In this document: piece after piece, positions 1-11,201 of the stretch
How positions within the stretch are numbered: position 1 is the stretch's first letter
Layout: each line of letters opens with the position of its first letter
NCBI GenBank assembly: GCA_022453515.1
Contig: JAJNNY010000001.1
Location: forward strand, 248,001-312,000
Direction of reading: 5' to 3'
Length of the DNA stretch: 64,000 nucleotides
Source: Astrocystis sublimbata
Taxonomy: Eukaryota > Ascomycota > Sordariomycetes > Xylariales > Xylariaceae
The notes under the pieces: generated by a model
Seen by the model: only the letters and a program-made list of their open reading frames with translations
Told to the model about the DNA's origin: nothing
Databases searched by the model: none
Position numbers and translations under genes: made by a program

Positions 1-973
1 ACCGCACTATTCGAGGGCTCGTAGACAACTCGTACACGTATGTAGATATTTTCTCATGAGCGGTCAGATAGGGGCATGAGCACGTACAGTACTCCGTAGC
101 TTGCGAGGCTTTGGGGGCTGCTTCTCCTACATAGTACAACGAACGCAACGCAATGGAGGTGAATACAGTGACATGCGCCGCACTGACTTACACCACACAA
201 GCGCGGCAGCAACACCATCATCCATCCGGGGAACCAACTGCTAGCTTCTAAGTCGGCCTCTGGCGCGTCTGCGAGTGCACAGTACGTACTTGATCTTTAG
301 CTGGCTTCGATGTTGTTCGGGTTGATGCCATTTACCTAATTTGGCCTCGCCAAGGCTCGGGCCCGCCGCTGGGTCGAGATGGCGAGGATGGCGAGGATGG
401 GTCACGATGGGTCGGGGGAGGAACCACAGCAGAACAACGGCAGAACCATCCATGGATACAACCCCCTATTCCCACCCACCCACCCACCTAAGGCAGCCAC
501 TCAGCCAGGCCCAGCAACAAGTCGCACACGAGAGCAAGGCGTCCACTTCAGCCATTCAGCCATTCAGCACCTCAGCCCCGCCGCCCCCTTGTCCACATTG
601 CCCACCGTGTCGTCCACCTTGTCCACCATGCACAAAGGCTACCGCGCCAGGAACCGCGCCAGGACGTTACATTGGGCTTAGCCGTCTAATCTCGTCAATG
701 TTGCATGGATCCGCCGAACCAGAGAAGGATGCCGGGGGAAATGAAGAAGGAGACGCTAAGATATATAAGCACATGGGCCGTCCTCGCTTGTCTGCTTCTT
801 CTTTCTCTTTCCCTCACCCACCAAACACTGTAAATACAGTCCAGTCACTCGCTTCGGTATTCAACTTGTCATTCTCTCACTACTAGTCTTTCGCTTCAGA
901 CAATAATACCGTCCTTCGACACATCTTAAGTAATATCTAATACTACCAAACCACCACAACCACAACCATCAAA
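1..973. other. Left flank and promoter of the repeat wall-protein gene
   Basis: I see no convincing gene here. The stretch from about 340 to 640 is low-complexity, with repeated GGCGAGGAT units, CCCACC units (473-490) and quasi-tandem TTGTCCACC units (590-631). These hold overlapping open frames open in several phases without looking like protein. Nearer the next gene the DNA becomes a typical fungal promoter: a TATA-like element at 761-768, then a CT-rich tract (785-820). Confidence 0.6.
761..768 (+). promoter_or_regulatory. TATA-like box upstream of the repeat wall-protein gene
   Basis: ATATATAA lies about 205 bases before the ATG at 974 and is followed by a pyrimidine-rich tract. That arrangement is common at strongly expressed fungal genes for surface proteins. 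It is a sequence match only, and the transcription start is unknown. Confidence 0.4.
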
Positions 974-1678
974 ATGCGTACCGCTGCTGTTACCCTTGCT
1001 CTGGCCGGCCTTGCCGCTGCCACCTACGACTCTTACCCCGTCAACGGAGGCTACCCCGTCAACGGCGGTTACCCCGTCGAGTCCAGCTCCAGCTCCGTCG
1101 CCACCTACCCTGCTGAGTCCAGCTCGGTCCCCAGCTACCCCGTTGAGAGCACAACCTCCGAGGTTCTCCCCAGCACCTCGGCTCCCGGCTACCCCGTAGA
1201 GACTCCCAGCTACCCTGCCGAGACTCCCTCTTACCCGGCCGAGACCCCCAGCTACCCTGCTGAGACTCCCTCGTACCCTGCCGAGACTCCCAGCTACCCT
1301 GCTGAGACCCCCTCGTACCCGGCTGAGACCCCCTCGGTGTCCGTCAGCTACCCTGCCGGCACTCCCTCCACCTACCCCGGTGGCAACGGCGGCTACCCTA
1401 CCTACCCTGCCGGCGGCGAGTCCAGCTCCACCTACCCCGTTGAGACCTACCCGGTCGAGACGTACCCTGCCGAGACCCCCAGCGTGCCCGCCAGCACTCC
1501 TGCTCCCTACCCCACCCAGAGCTACCCCGTGACCCTGACCACCTCGGTCGGCACCGTCTCGGTCCCCGGCTACCCCACCAGCACCCCCAGCGGAACCCCC
1601 GTTCCCACCGCCGGTGCCGGCCGCGCCGTCGCCTCCTTCGGCATCGTCGCTGCCGCCCTCGCTGCTTTCTTCCTGTAA
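974..1678 (+). CDS. Secreted, probably GPI-anchored, Pro/Ser/Thr-rich heptad-repeat cell-wall protein
   Basis: The 234-residue product is intronless. It has a clear N-terminal signal peptide (residues 1-17, LALAGLAAA core) and a hydrophobic C-terminal tail (about 213-234, ending AALAAFFL) preceded by small residues. That is the layout of a GPI-anchored wall protein. Residues 73-121 are seven tandem heptads, YPVETPS followed by six YPAETPS, flanked by related YPVNGG, YPVES and YPVET units. The Ser/Thr/Pro-rich body should be heavily O-glycosylated and extended, so a structural or adhesive surface role is inferred. No catalytic domain is visible. The start is the first ATG after the CT-rich leader (context CAAAATG). 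I recognise the type but no specific named family. Confidence 0.8.
   Translation: MRTAAVTLALAGLAAATYDSYPVNGGYPVNGGYPVESSSSSVATYPAESSSVPSYPVESTTSEVLPSTSAPGYPVETPSYPAETPSYPAETPSYPAETPSYPAETPSYPAETPSYPAETPSVSVSYPAGTPSTYPGGNGGYPTYPAGGESSSTYPVETYPVETYPAETPSVPASTPAPYPTQSYPVTLTTSVGTVSVPGYPTSTPSGTPVPTAGAGRAVASFGIVAAALAAFFL
1190..1336 (+). repeat. Seven tandem 21-nt units encoding the YP(V/A)ETPS heptad
   Basis: The units have the same length and the same protein product, but they differ at wobble positions (CCT/CCG/CCC, GCC/GCT, ACT/ACC, AGC/TCT/TCG). The protein repeat is therefore more conserved than the DNA repeat, which argues against a very recent slippage expansion. Confidence 0.9.
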
Positions 1679-3803
1679 GCGGATGTCTTTCGAGATATCG
1701 GCTCATAGGATTTGACTTAGCGCCAAGGCGTGACATTGGGAGTTGCTCCGATTGGAAAGATGTGTGGAGGAAAGGTGTAGATGCCGCCTTGTTAGGCGGT
1801 AAGGGGTGCTATATATACGTTGGCTTGGCTGTATTCTAATTCTTGAGTCGTCGATCATGAGATCATGATGATGATGAATAGACCTTTAAATACCGATAAT
1901 ATTGAGATGTGTCGAAAACTAATTGTAATTCTGCCCAACGTTTGCTTTTCTGCTTGCTGTTTCCTGTGACTGGTTTTCATGTTCAAATCTTAATGCATCG
2001 CCAGTGGGTGACTAATAGTTGCTCATCTTCTATCTACCATGTCCAGCTTGCAGTTGTGTGCCATGAGGGTAAAAAGTGTCACTTGTCTTTTCGCTGTTGA
2101 TCCGGTGACTCGTATTGTCCCAGATATTCGACCACATTCATCCAATAAGCAGAGAAACGACAAGGTCGGTGTTAATATCCTCGATATCCAATTAAGACAT
2201 GTATATTCCTGCGATTCTGTGGCCCTCACTGCGTAACCCGTCAATTGGCGGCGCCTCGTTAAAATCCCCAAGCACCAACTTAGCAAATGTGTGCATATAA
2301 AAATCTAACATCAAATGCATTTTGCCATTTGTTGTATAGCTGTGTGTGATGAGACGTTGTTGCATTTGGGTTCATTGATCCCTTCATAACCCGGGTTGCT
2401 AGGACGCGTTGCAACCAGCCTTGATTTAGCCCGCAGATCCCGTTCATGACGGCTGCCGAGGGTGCTACCCTATAATTAGAGGGTGCATACCACCCACCCA
2501 GATTCTCTTCTACACGCATCATGACATAAACGTCACATCACGCTTTATAATGCCTTGGGGTACTCCATCCCCATGTTCATTTAAACTGAAATGGAAGACG
2601 TATTTGAAGGGTTTTACCATGAAGACAGATCGGGCGCATGAGCTGTTTTGATGTGAAGAAACAATATAAATGCAGCACCGTAGAATTCTAGACTATTTTC
2701 CAAATGTCAAGCATTGTTATGGATTGTTGTTAGGCAATGTTGTATCAAATAAGCACACGCTAACACCATAACTTGTGATACGTAATAATTATCGCGTGGA
2801 GCTGAATACAGACGGCGAGAATAGTTGGGTTGCTACTTACTCCCGTTATTAGGAGCTCCCAACTTTGTTCTTATTTTAACTATGGTCTTTCATTTGATAG
2901 TGAGGTGCTGGACACCCTCTCATTAACACTAGAAGACGCTTCTATTTGCAAGACTAAATTATAGCGATGCGAAGGACTCGTATTTTATTGAATATTGTGT
3001 GTAGCATTACTTAAGTAATTACGAAGAATCGCCTTCGTTAAGTAGAAGCAGTCCATACGATGCTAAACTTCAGTGCGTTGCATGTTGCTGACATTCATGG
3101 TCTTCACTAGAATATTCATCGGATGAAGCCAAAATGTTTCCTCAGATACGTAAAAATCTGAAGGAGACGAAAAAGACAAAAATCCAGTCTTCAATCAATA
3201 CTAAATTGATGCGTTATAGAACAGGTGGAAGATGATGTAAGCCCGGATCATAGGGCAACTTACTGTCTCAAATCATTTCCTGTTGGGAGGCCATGTTCGA
3301 AAAAGAGGTGAACACTAATCAAGGTATGTTTATTCCAATTATGGGCCAGCATCACTCACACCACAAGTTGCTCTTTGCCTTGGTAGTTGTCTAGCCTTCA
3401 ATTTTTCTTTGGCTCTTCGAGTTGTTGAATACAAGAAGTATTACAGGGGTCGGTATATGAATGCTAGAACTGATCGGAGGGCGGTTCACGGATAATCAAC
3501 GATTAACAGCACACAGCACATTTGATGGCCTTCTGTCCTATCAAAACACCAACGGAAAATTTAGACCTTCTCCCAATGAAGTTGTGAAAATTTCGAAGAA
3601 GATTATGTAATATTATGTATTATCGAGTACGATTACAAAATGAGTACGTAACATGCAAGGTCGATGCTCTGATCAGACGCCGTGTCAATCTAGACTACCT
3701 CCTGCACTGGACACAACCACAGCTAACGACAAGACATGCGCCAAACAGGGTCGCGCACAATTTGTCGTATTCAAGCCATGCCTTGTCCAAAACTATGCGC
3801 AGT
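1679..3803. other. Gene-free, AT-rich intergenic stretch
   Basis: The 3' flank of the wall-protein gene holds a small GATCATGA/GATGAT repeat (about 1856-1876). Beyond it the DNA to 3800 is AT-rich, especially 2550-3650, with only short open frames and no protein-like pattern. I saw no tRNA and no transposon ends. Confidence 0.55.
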
Positions 3804-5862
3804 TCAAGCATGAATAGCGTTTTGTACCTGGGGGTACACGCGTACCATCTCTTGGTACAGCTCGGGGTGGTTCTGCATCAACTTGGCCGGGTCCCAAGCA
3901 GCGGCCACGAAGATGGTATCGATTCCAGAAGAGAGAGGCGTAGTGAAGATGTTGCAGATTTGCAAACCGATGAGGAAGGCGAATGCATCCACCACTGTAA
4001 CAGAATGATTAGTTTAAATCCATGTATTGAACGGTTCTACTCACCAGGTGTATAGGCGCCAGTGCTGTTGTAAGCCGGGTTGGTGAATTCCTAGAAGCAT
4101 AGTAGGTAAGCTTGGTGTCGCATATATGCTTAGAGAAGGAGGTAGAAGTGATCCTTACCAGATACAAGTGCGCCAACAAGGCGCAAGCAAATCCAACAAA
4201 TGTTGCGCCCATCGAGAAGACTGGGCCGAGGAGACATTCATTTACTAGAGCATCGATTCCGCGCTGCTTGATCATGGTCCAAGTGTCCTTGGCAGCAGCA
4301 ATATAACCTTTGCCATACAGAGCAATGTATGAGAAAGCATATCGATTAAGGAACTGGACAGCCCAATCCAAAATGCCAATCAGACAGCCCAAGATGCACA
4401 ATAGGATCGTGGCAAACATGTCACCTTGAGCCATTTGGTCCCGACGGGCAATAGAACACAGCTGGCGCAGAAAGTTGATGATTGCAACCACGAGCGACCC
4501 TAGTGAGATGGATCCGAAAGAGTAGGTGAGGGACCGTTTCAGAGCGCCTCGAGTAACTGCTCTGGGTTGTTCCGAAGGGTGGAAGAAGTACCAGGATCCG
4601 AAGACCCCTGAGATGGTAGTATGTGTCACATTCTTGAGTACTTCTGAAATCCACTGATGGGGATGAAGTTAGCCACCAACAACCACCCAGAAAAAGGGGA
4701 ACTTGTTTATTGCCTCTGACTCATGACACCCATGACGCTCACGACATTAAGTGGTCATAGGCTTCGAGAGCGGAGTACATGTGTTGACTTACGTAGGAAG
4801 CGAAGGTGAGGAAGACCAGAAGACCAGTGACTTTGCCAGTACTGCAACCGCCACCAGAAGTTGAACACGCAGGATTGCCACCGTTGGGGCTGTACTTTGC
4901 ATATACAGCAACAAGGGATACCGAGAAGTAGGCTGCGAAAGCTGCTCCGAGTATGCCAGCCAAGAAGCTGACCAGGAAGACGTGGCCGTACTTCTTGGAA
5001 ATATCGACGGTCGTCTTGAGCATGAGAGCACTGAAAGGAATGCGAGGGATCCAAGACTACGTCATGTAAGCTGTAGCACCTTCATACGTAAGCAGCGAAC
5101 CCACAATGAAGGCGAGAATCCAAAATATCGTGAATATTAGGAACACAATGCCGCCTGAGTAATAATGTCTGTAGAGCATATAGATAGCTGTCACAAGACC
5201 GGAGACAATGTTGAGTATTCCTTCACTCTTTAGCATTTTGTAATGGGAGATTTTTGGCCGGATGGTGTACATACCAGTAACCCAAATGAAGGTGCGAGGA
5301 AACGTTCTGGCGACGAGGACATAGCCATAGCTGAAGACAATGGCCACGGCCAGGATGAAGGCAAACAAGATGATGGTGTTGGTGTTCAAGCCAGCATGGG
5401 AATTCGAGTCGTAGATGCCGTTACCATATGTGCTTTTCTGAGAGACTGCTACAAGGTTAGTGCATCCAGGTCCATTGGTATTGGTGTCTGCCTTGAAGCA
5501 GTGATTCTATGAAATAGCAGAACTTGCGATTCTTCAAATGGCATAGGGAGACAAAGAGAGGGGCGCATACCGTAGCCGTGGATAGCGAGGCCAGAGACAG
5601 CGACAAAGCCGGCGCAAACGAGGAGAAACAGGATAGCAGCCCAGAGATCATTATATTTCGGCCTCTCCAACTTGAAAGCCTGATCAAACATGGGCTTCTC
5701 TGAATACTGGGGTGGCTGCGCACCATACTGCTCCTGCTGTTGTGGTGGTGGCGGTTGCTGCGAATATCCATATGGATTGGCGGGTTCCGCGTTGTTATAG
5801 TAGCCGCCGCCGCCGCCGCCCTGGCCATAAGGCTGCTGATGTCCGTATTGCTGAGCGGACAT
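3804..5862 (-). CDS. PNS1: Pns1-type choline-transporter-like (CTL/SLC44) membrane protein
   Basis: A plasma-membrane transporter-like protein of the CTL/SLC44 family. Yeast Pns1 belongs to it, but its substrate is unsettled. I assemble seven exons: 5571-5862, 5275-5445, 5105-5220, 4793-5056, 4159-4653, 4045-4090 and 3804-3994. They keep frame and give 524 residues, close to yeast Pns1 (about 540). The first 60 residues are a Gly/Pro/Gln/Tyr-rich cytosolic tail. Then come many hydrophobic segments and family landmarks: NDLWAAILFLLV, IPFSALMLKTT, TISGVFGSWYFF and, near the end, VVDAFAFLIGLQI. The third intron is the least certain, since its donor is GTGGGT; the others have good GTATGT/GTAAGT-like donors. 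The start ATG at 5862 precedes the low-complexity tail, as in relatives. The neighbouring MFS gene is on the same strand, 650 bp upstream, with no sign of co-transcription. Confidence 0.88.
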
Positions 5863-6514
5863 GGTGGTGGTACCTATTGAAGCGCTGCTATAGAGTGTAA
5901 AGCCACGAAGGGGTCGAGATGGATGCCACGCAGCACCGAGGTGAAAAGTGAATGCGTGTGTTTTGACGCTAGGTACTGCTACCGCGAGCTTCTCAGTTTC
6001 GCGCGAAAGGTGGAATGCGCCGTATGGTAGTAGTAGCGTGGCGCCCCCAGAGTGCCCGATCCCACCTACTTACCTACCTATGCGAAACCTAACTTTAATT
6101 TGGTACTACTATGTACAGATAAAAGTACTATAGTCGTAGGTCGTGCCCTCTAGCAGAAGCTTGTGGGATGGCTACATGTACTAGTATGTGTAACCTTTTT
6201 CCTTCACACTATCGAAAGGCCCGCTTACTATTGGCGAATCTTGCATCATGAACGTCACTGATCGGGTTGCAGCAGGCTAGCAGTTCCATCGGAGATCGGC
6301 AAAAAAAGCTAGAAGAACACCATGGGAAATTATGCTGTCTTGGCGCAGGTGGACATGTACGCCGTATTCCCGTGTCAACCGCAAACATCCATCGGTACCG
6401 TGCTATTATACACATCGATACTGTACGCATTGTCTTATAACCTGTGTCTTGTATGAAGGCATAGGTCGCCTCTCTTTGCTGATGGCGACCCCAATATTTG
6501 GATTGCTGCCTCAT
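5863..6514. other. Spacer between the Pns1 and MFS genes
   Basis: This stretch should contain the Pns1 promoter and the MFS 3' end, both genes being on the minus strand. It has a TACC tract (CCTACTTACCTACCTA, about 6064-6079). I see no coding pattern in it. Confidence 0.55.
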
Positions 6515-8148
6515 CTACTGCAGCCTGATGTTTCGAAGGACACACCACGCACAGAGATAAACGAGCGACGACAGAATATACGGGCTGCCGTAGAACGAAA
6601 CATGGATACCGTAGTACCAGAAGAGCGCCATCAGGGGCGCCCCCACGAGCGACCCTAGGGTTTTGACCATCATCACAATCGACAAAACACGGTTGTGCGT
6701 GTTACTGCCGTCGGCCCCGCCACCTTCAGCGTCAGTCCACATGTTGTCTGAATTCGCAAGTGACAGCGTGAACACGCTCAGTGGCACCCCAAGCGCATAT
6801 ATCGCCAGTGAGGGGATGAGTTCCCAGATCACGCTCGAAACGCCAATAGCGAAAGCACCCACAACCGACGATACAAGGCAAAATTTCGCGTAGCGGACGT
6901 TGGCACCGTCGGAAAGAGACTGAGACGCCCCTTGGGTGCTTAAGAAAAACGGCACCACAAAGGTCAACAGAATAAAGTTAACGATGGCTTTTGCCGAAAG
7001 TAGGTATCCCGCTGACGAGAATGACCAATGATATCGTTTTGATATGTACTGCGCAAGTAGTTTCGTGTCTGCACTTGCGAGACTGGTGAGAAACATGGAT
7101 AAGAGCAGCAGAGCGAGTCGACGGTTCGCCACGGCAGCTACCAGGGAATACACGCGATCAATCATAGAGGCTGTGAGCGAGGTGCGAGAAGCTTGAGCCT
7201 TTAGGGTGGGTGAGGAAATCAATGGACGCCGTGCCTCCGTTGCGTCGTCAGGGATATCATCGTCAGTCGGCAACAGCATCGTGATCATCAGTGCGAGCAC
7301 CATGAATACACTTCCCAGCCAGAAAGGAAGAGACGGCTGTATCGTCATCGCGGCTGCTGCTATAGCCGGGCTGAGAAAACCTATCACGGAAGTCAAGGCC
7401 GTCATTCTACTGAAGTAGATGGCTCTAGCACGTGCAAGAGGTCAGTATCTGCGAAGGCGGGATGTTGGTGTCAAGTGATAAACCTACCTAGTTACACGAT
7501 CCTCTGCGGCCTGGGCTGCAAGTCCGTAGATGAGAGAATTGAATACCGTATCGCCGCCAAGGACGGAAAGTGAGGCTCCGGCGATTGCAGCTCGCGGGGG
7601 GAGTGAGTCTTCGAAGTGGGCGATGCTAAGAATCCAGAACAACATGAATAAACGAGGGCCAGCATTCAACAACAGTATCTTCTTCCGACCGTATCTTTCG
7701 GCTAGGAAAGTAAGCGGTATTGTTGTCACAAAGTCTTTGGCATATCAGCGCCATCACTTTTCGAATACCAGGTAGGTAAACATGGCTTGCTGTAGTGTGT
7801 CTATCACTTACCGCCGGCGATCCAAAGCGTCTCAAAAGCGCCCATAATCCAGGCTAGATCTTGTTGCACACTATCTACTTTGCACAGTCCCTCATCTACA
7901 TCGCGATCGGAATCATAGTATTTCCGACATAGTCGTCTTTCAAGGAGTCGGTTCAATGGAAGATTGGATATCCCATTGGTGAGGTTGACTAGGAGCAGGA
8001 GAGAGTAGATAAGCCACATGGCATGGCGCGAAGGTCGAGGGAAACGGGCCAGCACCCGCCAACACCAATCGTTTATAGAACTATACAAATTAGATGTCGG
8101 GGGGCCCGTCTGGAAGGCATCGTTTTCATCCATTTCCCCAAGGCTCAT
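6515..8148 (-). CDS. Major facilitator superfamily transporter
   Basis: A multi-pass membrane transporter. I assemble three exons (7812-8148, 7488-7734, 6515-7424) separated by introns of 77 and 63 nt, giving 497 residues. The loop after the second hydrophobic segment carries the MFS signature-like stretch FLAERYGRKKILLLN, matching the GxLaDrxGRrk motif. About ten to twelve hydrophobic segments follow, with a hydrophilic central loop (around PTDDDIPDDATEARR) between the two halves. The frame extends upstream only to a GTG, so I chose the first in-frame ATG at 8148 (MSLGEMDEN); an upstream exon cannot be excluded. Substrate unknown: drug efflux, metabolite export or nutrient uptake are all possible. 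It is on the same strand as the Pns1 gene. Confidence 0.82.
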
Positions 8149-8547
8149 GAGTCGTCTCGTTGCTGCTGAATGAAGGCTGAGCAGGTCCGGGTCCAAGCTA
8201 AGCACACTTCAAGGTTCAGATGTCTTGGGTGGGCGACGGGCAGCTTGCTCGGCTCTATGGGTCTCCCCCACGAACTGCTGTTGCCCCAGTATAAATACGG
8301 ACATCTGATAGGCCACTACTCCAGAACCAGATAACTTACTAGGGTGCAAGGTACTTATGTAGGTGGGGACCTACCCGAGCAGGAATCTAGGGGCCTAGAT
8401 GTCTAGGACATCACCCGGAGCTTCATTTCAGCTCCGCCATCTACCTACCTTGGAAGTTTCGAAACAACATCCGTCATCTGCCGGCAGTTGCTGCATCGCT
8501 TGTAGAACCCACTGAGCGGTCAGCTCTTATCGACACCAGGAACAGCC
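8149..8547. other. Divergent promoter region between the MFS and F-box genes
   Basis: About 400 bp separate two divergently transcribed genes, so this is likely a shared promoter region. It contains ACCTA/TAGGT tracts (8340-8455). No clear TATA box was identified. Confidence 0.5.
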
Positions 8548-9651
8548 ATGCCGAGAACAGCTATCAACAAAGATGAGGATGAGGAGTTGGGCGTGCTCGA
8601 GGACAGGACGGAGGCTCTACAACTTCGTTCGAAGCGCACAGAGCGTGCTCGGAAGAAGCAGACCAAGAAAGCAACAAAAACGCCCAATTCGCCTCATGGG
8701 TTTATGAGCAAATTACCATACGAGTTGGTCATGGAAATCCTCACTCTTCTCCGACCCAGTGATCTCTTCAGACTGCAACGGACAAGCAGATCGCTGAAAG
8801 CATTCATCGGCCAGGAAGAGACTCGCATTGCCCGGGCTGTGATTGAATACCGCTATCCTTGTCTACTCCAGTGCTTTCGACTACCCGTCCTACTCTCAAA
8901 CGTCAACCCAGCCCTCCATCAATATCTGCAATCCAAAGAACGCCAGGAGATAATGGACATCCACAAAAAACCATATCAACATATCAAACCCCCCCAGCCT
9001 ACAGAAGTATGCACCTGCCTTACTTGCATGATGAGATGGTTTGCGGTCGGCATTATCGTCGATTTCGCCCACTGGCAGCGGAATCTGGACGAAGGAGTGC
9101 CCATCCCCATGGTAGCGAGGGGCTCGAACCCACAATGGCACCAATCCATCATCGAAGCCCAAGCGACCATCGTACATAAGGCACTATATAGTCCTCTCTG
9201 GCATGGCCGCTTACTGGAAGCTCACCTTGATTCTACTACAAGATCCATTCGTCGTCACGTCGCAAACAAGGGGAACAAGCGATCTCGTTTTCGCATGACC
9301 GACGACGATGTCAGTTCAGGAACAGATGCCTTCCTGTCCCGGAGCGGGCCGCCTTCGCTTGAGTTTCCGCATCATCGAGACAACTATGTGCGTCACTGGT
9401 CTAGCCATTCTTCCTTATTCCCCCATTGGCGTTGTATAGTTGAATTGGCCATAGCTAATTCTCTGCTTCAGTACCTCCTCGAGACCTTTATGCCGGCTCG
9501 TAGCTGGAGCCGGGATCTCTCCAAATGGCTTTACGTTCCAGTCACCCAGCATGATAACGATATTGATTTTATCGTCACGTGGGCGGAGCACCGAATACTA
9601 GCTGCGCAACCAGCCGCAGAAAATAGAACGAGGGAAGTGGCTTCAGTATGA
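8548..9651 (+). CDS. F-box domain protein
   Basis: A single-exon protein of 367 residues. After a basic N-terminal region (KRTERARKKQTKKATK), residues about 52-98 form an F-box: MSKLPYELVMEILTLLRPSD, then LFRLQRTSRSLKAF. F-box proteins usually bind Skp1 in SCF ubiquitin ligases and pick substrates through their C-terminal part. Here that part shows no LRR or WD40 repeats. It contains a CTCLTCMMRW cysteine cluster and aromatic motifs (HWQRNLDEG, WHGRLLEAH) that recur in large families of fungal F-box proteins of unknown target. The ATG at 8548 follows a plausible leader (CAGCCATG). An open antisense frame overlaps the 3' end (9575-9838); I treat it as a shadow. Confidence 0.8.
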   Translation: MPRTAINKDEDEELGVLEDRTEALQLRSKRTERARKKQTKKATKTPNSPHGFMSKLPYELVMEILTLLRPSDLFRLQRTSRSLKAFIGQEETRIARAVIEYRYPCLLQCFRLPVLLSNVNPALHQYLQSKERQEIMDIHKKPYQHIKPPQPTEVCTCLTCMMRWFAVGIIVDFAHWQRNLDEGVPIPMVARGSNPQWHQSIIEAQATIVHKALYSPLWHGRLLEAHLDSTTRSIRRHVANKGNKRSRFRMTDDDVSSGTDAFLSRSGPPSLEFPHHRDNYVRHWSSHSSLFPHWRCIVELAIANSLLQYLLETFMPARSWSRDLSKWLYVPVTQHDNDIDFIVTWAEHRILAAQPAAENRTREVASV

Positions 9652-11201
9652 CTGAATGAATCATGTCTCGAACGACCGTCCCAATTGCTTTAGGAGCTTC
9701 CATGTTGGATGAGAATCCTTGTGGCTTCAGCATAACCGCAACCTTCGCCGACAGTATTCGCATTGTCCCATCGTCCAAAATGCCGGTTTCTCTATCTGTA
9801 TGATAGGCGGGGTTCCTAATCGTGTGGTCGGGTGTCATGTCTCGCGACCTACTTTGACCGTGCGTAAAAGAATAATGTATCGATCATTTTAATGTTAACT
9901 CAAATAATATTAATAAACGCGGGACGGCAAGGGAAGTATGGGATGTTTAAGTGGTTTGAGGTTGGTTTGAAGGAAATTTTCTAGAGCTGTCTACGCCGCA
10001 CTTTCATCCCATGATAGGCCATGACTGGACTGGGATATCCAGATGAGCAAAAAGTGTTATGTTACAATCCAACTATGGAAGCAAGTAGTTGCTGCCCATG
10101 CTAGGTGCCACTGTCCTTTACATTGGGAACCGAGTTCTTCATACTCGAGGGAGCGACACCGAGCCGAGAGATGGACCGATGAGCCCTCTTTGACCTACCT
10201 ACACGGACATGTGAGAATAATAGGAGATTCAATGCGGCTTCAGCACTGATCATTCGGGGCGTTGTTCAATGAGAATACGGGGAGTGGCTCCTTTACAGTG
10301 CATGATGCATCATTCATTACAGGCTCATGCATTTCCTTACGACTACGTGTAGCTGAGAGGACCTGGGATGAGGAAGGCATGTTGCATGTCAAATGAAGTG
10401 GCATTTATTCAACACATCTCAAATTTTTCAAGAATTACATACAACTCATAGCCCAATCGGCCGCCAAGTTCCCACTCAAACTACTACCTACCGCTACCTG
10501 ATCCATCCTACAATATATGTAGCAAGAGTGCACGAGGTTTTCAACATTTACAATAAATGCATGCATCATGCAGGCTCCAGGGTTCAGCCTCTCGGGCACC
10601 TACCTGTAGGGTCCCAGCGTTGACATGTGAAAAGATCCAGCTTCGACTCACCAGCGTAGCACAAGTTGTCTCAAGAATTTCCCTGTGCCTACTTTACTAA
10701 GCCCAGACGTCTTGTGGCTGGCGTGGTCTCGGATAAGCTCAAGCTTACCTCCTACATCTGTAGTGTTGACTTTCGCGCGTCAGCAAGGTACGACGACGGC
10801 ATTGCACGGCAAACTCTCCCCAGATAAAAATAAAAGAAGCGCTGTTCGTCGTAATCGGATTGATTGACGGATTGACAAGAACACTTTCGTCGGGTTCAAC
10901 AACACTTCGGGACTCGGGAGTGACCGACGGCGCCTTGAGCTAGGCCACGAAGGAGCCAGTCGCATCTCACCTATTTGCTCACTTGATCACCCCGTCAGCA
11001 TTCCAAGGCTCAATCAACCAAGCCTACCTACTTACCAACCTACATTGCCAGCCACTTACTCACTCGCTCGCTCACTCTCATTACGCTTATTCTTCTTACC
11101 ATCTCTCTCTCTCTCTGTGTGCGTGTGTGTCTGTTTCTGTCTCTCCCCTCCTCGCCCACCCTCCCCCCACCAAACCATCACAACCAGTCTCGTCTGCAAC
11201 C
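9652..11201. other. Intergenic region and FSH1-type gene promoter
   Basis: No gene is recognised between 9652 and about 10900. From 10990 to 11200 the plus strand becomes strongly pyrimidine-rich (CCTACCTACTTACC, then CT and GT runs), a typical fungal leader before the ATG at 11202. Confidence 0.55.
11102..11145. repeat. Compound CT/GT microsatellite in the leader of the FSH1-type gene
   Basis: A run of (CT)7 passes into GTGTGCGTGTGTGTCTG and more CT-rich sequence, about 60-100 bases before the start codon. It may be transcribed leader and could vary in length between strains. Confidence 0.75.

Noticed and set aside
341..886. 181-codon plus frame in the promoter of the wall-protein gene
   Set aside because: It is low-complexity (Pro/Cys runs from CCACC repeats), overlaps another open phase, has no domain, and runs through the TATA-like box of the next gene.
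9575..9838. 87-codon minus frame overlapping the F-box 3' end
   Set aside because: It reads fairly like protein, but it is antisense to a firm coding sequence, matches nothing I know and has no promoter-like upstream. Probably a shadow.
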